Assembly (NCBI GenBank): GCA_009920815.1
Contig: RFZH01000091.1
Coordinates: 1-8,666, forward strand
Length of the DNA stretch: 8,666 nt
Reading direction: 5' to 3'
Origin: Paracoccaceae bacterium
GTDB lineage: Bacteria > Pseudomonadota > Alphaproteobacteria > Rhodobacterales > Rhodobacteraceae
Part shown: piece by piece, positions 6,017 through 8,666 of the stretch
How positions within the stretch are numbered: position 1 is the stretch's first letter
How the letters are laid out: each line of letters begins with the position of its first letter
Notes under the pieces: generated by a model
The model's input: only the letters and a program-made list of their open reading frames with translations
Told to the model about the DNA's origin: nothing
The model's database searches: none
Position numbers and translations under genes: made by a program

Positions 6017-7369
6017 ATGAAAGACTCAAATTATCTTAAAGAGCGTAATGCCAAATCTATTTGGCATCCCATGGCCCATCCTGCCGACAGCTTATCCAAC
6101 CCGCCAACGATTGTTACCGAAGGTCGGGGCACACGAATCGTAGATGTTGATGGACATGAAGTCGTTGATGCTGTTGGTGGGTTATGGAATGTAAATCTTG
6201 GATACTCCTGCGCTCCTGTCAAAGCAGCCATTGCGGAACAACTAGATAAATTACCTTATTATTCAATCTTTCGCGGCACATCCAATGATTGCGTCATCGA
6301 GCTTGGTGATAAGTTGCAAGAATTTTTCGAACCAGACGGTCTGACGCGGGCATTTTATACGTCAGGCGGATCAGACTCAGTCGAAACGGCGTTACGTCTT
6401 GCACGTCAATATCATAAGGTGCGTGGCGAACCTGGGCGCACAAAATATTTGTCGCTAAAAAAGGGTTATCACGGCACGCATTTTGGGGGGGCGTCTGTTA
6501 ATGGAAACGCAAATTTCCGAACAGCCTATGAACCACTGATGCCTGGGTGTTTTCACATTCCCGCACCCTACACTTATCGCAACCCATTTAACGAAACCGA
6601 CCCCGAGAAATTGGCGCAGCTATGCCTTCAGGCATTAGAAGATGAAATCGCGTTTCAGGGCGCAAATACAATTGCAGCCATGATCATGGAACCAGTCTTG
6701 GGGGCTGGGGGTGTTATTCCCCCACATAAAAGCTTTATGCCGGCAGTCCGCGATATCTGCACTCGCAACGGCATCTTGCTGATCGCAGACGAGGTGATCA
6801 CAGCCTTTGGTCGCACGGGTAGCTGGTCTGGTTCACGTCACTGGGGCGTTCAACCAGATTTCATGTGCACTGCAAAAGCGATAACAAACGGCTATTTTCC
6901 ATTTGGCGCCGTGATGATCGCTGAACATGTCGTGGAAACTTTTGAAACTGATGTGACCGGGCGCGCTGCAATAGGACATGGCTATACTTATTCAGGGCAT
7001 CCAGTTGGCGCCGCGGCTGCAATTGCCTGTTTGAATGAAACGATAAGGTTGAATGTAAAGGACAACGCAGCGGTACGAGGGCACGAATTATTTACCGGAT
7101 TAACTGCTCTATATGATGATTTTGAATGTATCGGCGACGTCCGTGGGGGGCATGGGCTTATGTGTGCTGTTGAGTTGGTGTCAGATCGAACAGACAAGTC
7201 CGGACCTGATAAATCTGTACCGGCAAAGGTACAAAAGGCAGCCTATGAAGCTGGCGCAATGATACGCGTGTCTGGTCCAAACATCATACTTTCCCCCCCA
7301 CTGATTTTAACGGCCGAGGATGTTCGAACGATTTTGGATGCGCTACGTGTTGGATTGTCTGCTGTCTAG
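6017..7369 (+). CDS. Class III PLP-dependent omega-aminotransferase
   Basis: A complete 450-residue fold-type I aminotransferase, normal for the class. It moves an amino group from an omega-amino acid or amine to a keto acid such as pyruvate. Landmarks are WHPMAHP at 16-22, GLWNVNLGY (55-63), the phosphate-binding turn SGGSDS (116-121), KGYHG (149-153), MEPV (224-227), IADEV with cofactor-contacting Asp258, FGRTG (264-268) and the Schiff-base lysine Lys287 in TAKAITNGYFPFGAV. The layout is like beta-alanine/taurine/putrescine:pyruvate aminotransferases, but I cannot choose a substrate. AAGGA lies 10 bases before the ATG, overlapping the end of the IclR gene, and the two genes are probably cotranscribed. 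Its 3' end overlaps convergent hpaR by 27 bases. The product aldehyde could be oxidised by the PuuC-like dehydrogenase of the divergent operon. Confidence 0.92.
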   Translation: MKDSNYLKERNAKSIWHPMAHPADSLSNPPTIVTEGRGTRIVDVDGHEVVDAVGGLWNVNLGYSCAPVKAAIAEQLDKLPYYSIFRGTSNDCVIELGDKLQEFFEPDGLTRAFYTSGGSDSVETALRLARQYHKVRGEPGRTKYLSLKKGYHGTHFGGASVNGNANFRTAYEPLMPGCFHIPAPYTYRNPFNETDPEKLAQLCLQALEDEIAFQGANTIAAMIMEPVLGAGGVIPPHKSFMPAVRDICTRNGILLIADEVITAFGRTGSWSGSRHWGVQPDFMCTAKAITNGYFPFGAVMIAEHVVETFETDVTGRAAIGHGYTYSGHPVGAAAAIACLNETIRLNVKDNAAVRGHELFTGLTALYDDFECIGDVRGGHGLMCAVELVSDRTDKSGPDKSVPAKVQKAAYEAGAMIRVSGPNIILSPPLILTAEDVRTILDALRVGLSAV

Positions 7370-7828
7370 GTTAGGGCTTAGGTCCGCTGTTTCTAATAGT
7401 CGCAAGAGATCAAGGAGCGTATCAAATTTTTCCGCACCAAGCGCGTGCGAAAATGAATCCGCAATGACTTTTGCTTGCGCTTGATTGTCATCAATAATTG
7501 CTTGGCCAAGTGCTGTGATTTCCACAGTATGGCGACGTTTATCGATATTATGAGGCCGGCGAAAAACCAGCCCACGCTTTTCCATTGATTGAACAATACG
7601 TGTCTGGCTGGGCAACAAAAGCGCAGCGCGGTTTGCCAAAATCGTCGCCTCTAAAGGACCGCTTTCGGATAATACGCGTAAAAGCCGCCATTGTTGTTCT
7701 GTCAAACCTGATGCTGACAACATTGCCCGGATGGGGGCCATAACGTTTTCACGAGCGCGCAACAAGGCCATAGGTAACGACCGTTGGGTCGGTGGTAAGT
7801 GCGATTGCGAAAACTCTTTGCTGGGCAT
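7343..7828 (-). CDS. hpaR: MarR-family regulator HpaR of the homoprotocatechuate pathway
   Basis: A 161-residue winged-helix regulator. RSLPMALLRARENVM (16-30) and GLTEQQWRLLRVL (41-53) are characteristic of HpaR, the repressor of homoprotocatechuate meta-cleavage operons, rather than of MarR proteins in general. GPLEATILANRAALLLPSQTRIVQ (57-80) holds the helix-turn-helix, and DKRRHTVEIT (96-105) the wing. It should dimerise, bind the hpaR-hpaF gap, and be released by a pathway aromatic. The ATG at 7828 has AGGAG 6 bases ahead; the TTG one codon earlier is too close to that site. It is divergent from hpaF, the standard place for this regulator, which supports the call. The stop codon lies within the end of the convergent aminotransferase gene. 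Confidence 0.9.
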   Translation of the reverse strand: MPSKEFSQSHLPPTQRSLPMALLRARENVMAPIRAMLSASGLTEQQWRLLRVLSESGPLEATILANRAALLLPSQTRIVQSMEKRGLVFRRPHNIDKRRHTVEITALGQAIIDDNQAQAKVIADSFSHALGAEKFDTLLDLLRLLETADLSPNLDSRQSNT

Positions 7829-7915
7829 CAAGAACTCCTAATAATGCGAATTAAATTGACAGATGGGCCACAAAAGGTCTAGCTGTTAAAGTACTTGCGA
7901 TGTTAAGGAATTTCT
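7829..7915. promoter_or_regulatory. hpaR-hpaF divergent control region
   Basis: These 87 bases separate the two start codons. TTGACA at 7856-7861 is a possible -35 for hpaF, though the -10 at the right distance (CTAGCT or TAGCTG) is poor. An 8-base palindrome AAGTACTT lies at 7889-7896, and TGTTAA occurs twice (7884-7889 and 7901-7906), 17 bases apart. TTGACAG (7856-7862) and CTGTTAA (7883-7889) form an imperfect inverted repeat. Any of these could be the HpaR operator; none is proven. The hpaF ribosome site is AAGGAA at 7905-7910. Confidence 0.45.
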
Positions 7916-8305
7916 ATGCCGCATTTCATGATAGACTATTCTGCAAATCTAGAAGACGCGATTGATATCCAAGCTCTTTGTGACGCGCTTTGTAAAACCG
8001 CGGCTCAGATAGATTGTTTTCCAATGGCGGGCGTCCGCGTTCGTGCGACACGCGTCGATTACTATTCAATTGCAGATGGTAATCCAAAACATGGATTTAT
8101 TGATATATCTGTGCGCCTTCGCGCCGGACGCCCCGATGCTGTAAAACAGTTTGCCGTCAATAAATTGTTTGACGCTGTGCATGTGCTTGTCGCGCCCGCG
8201 ATGGAAACACGATCAATCGCACTATCGATGGAAATGCGCGATATCGATCCCGAACTGTCACCAAAAGTTGGAACAATTCGCAAATACCTAAAGGAAACCG
8301 AATGA
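7916..8305 (+). CDS. hpaF: 5-carboxymethyl-2-hydroxymuconate delta-isomerase (HpaF)
   Basis: A complete 129-residue protein, close to the usual length (about 126). It isomerises 5-carboxymethyl-2-hydroxymuconate to its 2-oxo-hexenedioate form in homoprotocatechuate degradation, as a trimer in the cytoplasm. The opening MPHFMIDYSANLE is diagnostic: after Met removal the second-position proline becomes the N-terminal catalytic base of the tautomerase superfamily. FPMAGVRVRATR (35-46) carries conserved arginines, and HGFIDISVRLRAGR (59-72) is also typical. AAGGAA precedes the ATG by 5 bases. Its stop overlaps the hpaE start in ATGA, indicating translational coupling, and HpaE makes the substrate of HpaF. 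Confidence is high from sequence and context together. Confidence 0.93.
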   Translation: MPHFMIDYSANLEDAIDIQALCDALCKTAAQIDCFPMAGVRVRATRVDYYSIADGNPKHGFIDISVRLRAGRPDAVKQFAVNKLFDAVHVLVAPAMETRSIALSMEMRDIDPELSPKVGTIRKYLKETE

Positions 8306-8666
8306 CTGACCTAGCACAAAATCTGGCGAAACTGCATGACTATTTGGCGCGGTACCGTGAACATGGGATAAAAAACATCATTAATGGTCAGGATTGTGAT
8401 GCCCATTCGGGTGCAACTTTTGAAACATTTTCCCCAACTGATGAAAGTTTGATCTGCTCTGTCGCAAAAGGTGAGCAAGCGGATATCGACGCAGCAGCAG
8501 CAGCGGCAAAAGATGCGTTCCCCGCGTGGCGAGATATGCCGGCAAATGATCGTAGAAAGATCCTCCACAAAATCGCGGACGCAATTGTTGCTCGAGCTGA
8601 CGAGATTGCGCTATGTGAAAGCTGGGATACGGGTCAACCGCTGCGCTTTATGTCCAAGGCGGCTAT
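8302..8666 (+). CDS. hpaE: 5-carboxymethyl-2-hydroxymuconate semialdehyde dehydrogenase (HpaE), 3' end cut by window edge
   Basis: The first 121 codons of an aldehyde dehydrogenase of about 500 residues; the cofactor and catalytic Cys/Glu motifs lie beyond the right edge. It oxidises the ring-cleavage product 5-carboxymethyl-2-hydroxymuconate semialdehyde with NAD. HpaE-type features are HGIKNIINGQ (21-30), VAKGEQADIDAAAAAAKDAF (54-73), PAWRDMPANDRRKILHKIAD (74-93) and DTGQPLRFMSKAA (109-121); the GQ-x-x-RFMSKAA ending is close to known HpaE. It starts inside the hpaF stop (ATGA) with AAAGGAAA ahead as ribosome site. A run of six alanines (64-69) comes from a short GCA repeat. The remaining hpa genes (ring-cleavage dioxygenase, decarboxylase, hydratase, aldolase) would be expected further right. 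Confidence 0.9.
   Translation, partial: MTDLAQNLAKLHDYLARYREHGIKNIINGQDCDAHSGATFETFSPTDESLICSVAKGEQADIDAAAAAAKDAFPAWRDMPANDRRKILHKIADAIVARADEIALCESWDTGQPLRFMSKAA

Noticed and set aside
7829..7831. TTG as the hpaR start
   Set aside because: It is only 3 bases from the AGGAG site; the next codon, ATG at 7828, has proper spacing.
8491..8508. GCA trinucleotide repeat in hpaE
   Set aside because: It is only four GCA units plus GCG GCA, encoding an alanine-rich helix normal for this part of aldehyde dehydrogenases; too short to call a repeat feature.
1..8666. Search for RNA genes, insertion sequences, attachment sites, CRISPR arrays, toxin-antitoxin or defence genes
   Set aside because: No tRNA-like cloverleaf, transposase, terminal repeats, spaced direct repeats or defence domains were seen; gaps are short and accounted for.

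Overview
The window reads as chromosomal DNA of a marine-type alphaproteobacterium, most likely a Rhodobacteraceae/Roseobacter-group member. This is inferred from moderate base composition (by eye near or just under 50% G+C), Shine-Dalgarno-led tightly packed operons, and the mix of a tripartite tricarboxylate transporter (TTT), an IclR regulator, an omega-aminotransferase and an aromatic meta-cleavage locus. Nothing in the sequence proves the genus. There are no RNA genes, insertion sequences, CRISPR arrays or prophage genes.

Region 1 (1-5160, all minus strand) is one operon read right to left: tctC (periplasmic binding protein), an intercistronic hairpin, tctB, tctA, a PuuC-like aldehyde dehydrogenase, and a Tm-1-like/UPF0261 protein that runs off the left edge. 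Gaps are a few bases, except for the hairpin gap. The 3' end of tctA runs unusually far into the aldehyde dehydrogenase gene, apparently because its natural stop has fallen out of frame.

Region 2 (5161-5345) is a divergent control region with two sets of inverted repeats. It also holds what looks like the decayed N-terminal DNA-binding part of an IclR-family regulator, scattered over frames and interrupted by stops.

Region 3 (5256-7369, plus strand) holds the intact IclR effector domain and, 5 bases later, a class III PLP-dependent aminotransferase. Aminotransferase, aldehyde dehydrogenase and transporter suggest uptake and oxidation of an amine or a related acid (amine to aldehyde to acid). 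The substrate cannot be read from the sequence.

Region 4 (7343-8666) is the start of a homoprotocatechuate (3,4-dihydroxyphenylacetate) degradation locus: hpaR on the minus strand, overlapping the aminotransferase tail to tail by 27 bases, and divergent hpaF and hpaE (cut by the right edge) on the plus strand with a 4-base overlap. I found no wholly new system. The items most worth a second look are the uncharacterised transporter/ALDH/Tm-1-like operon, the eroded regulator beside intact operator-like repeats, and the run-on end of tctA.
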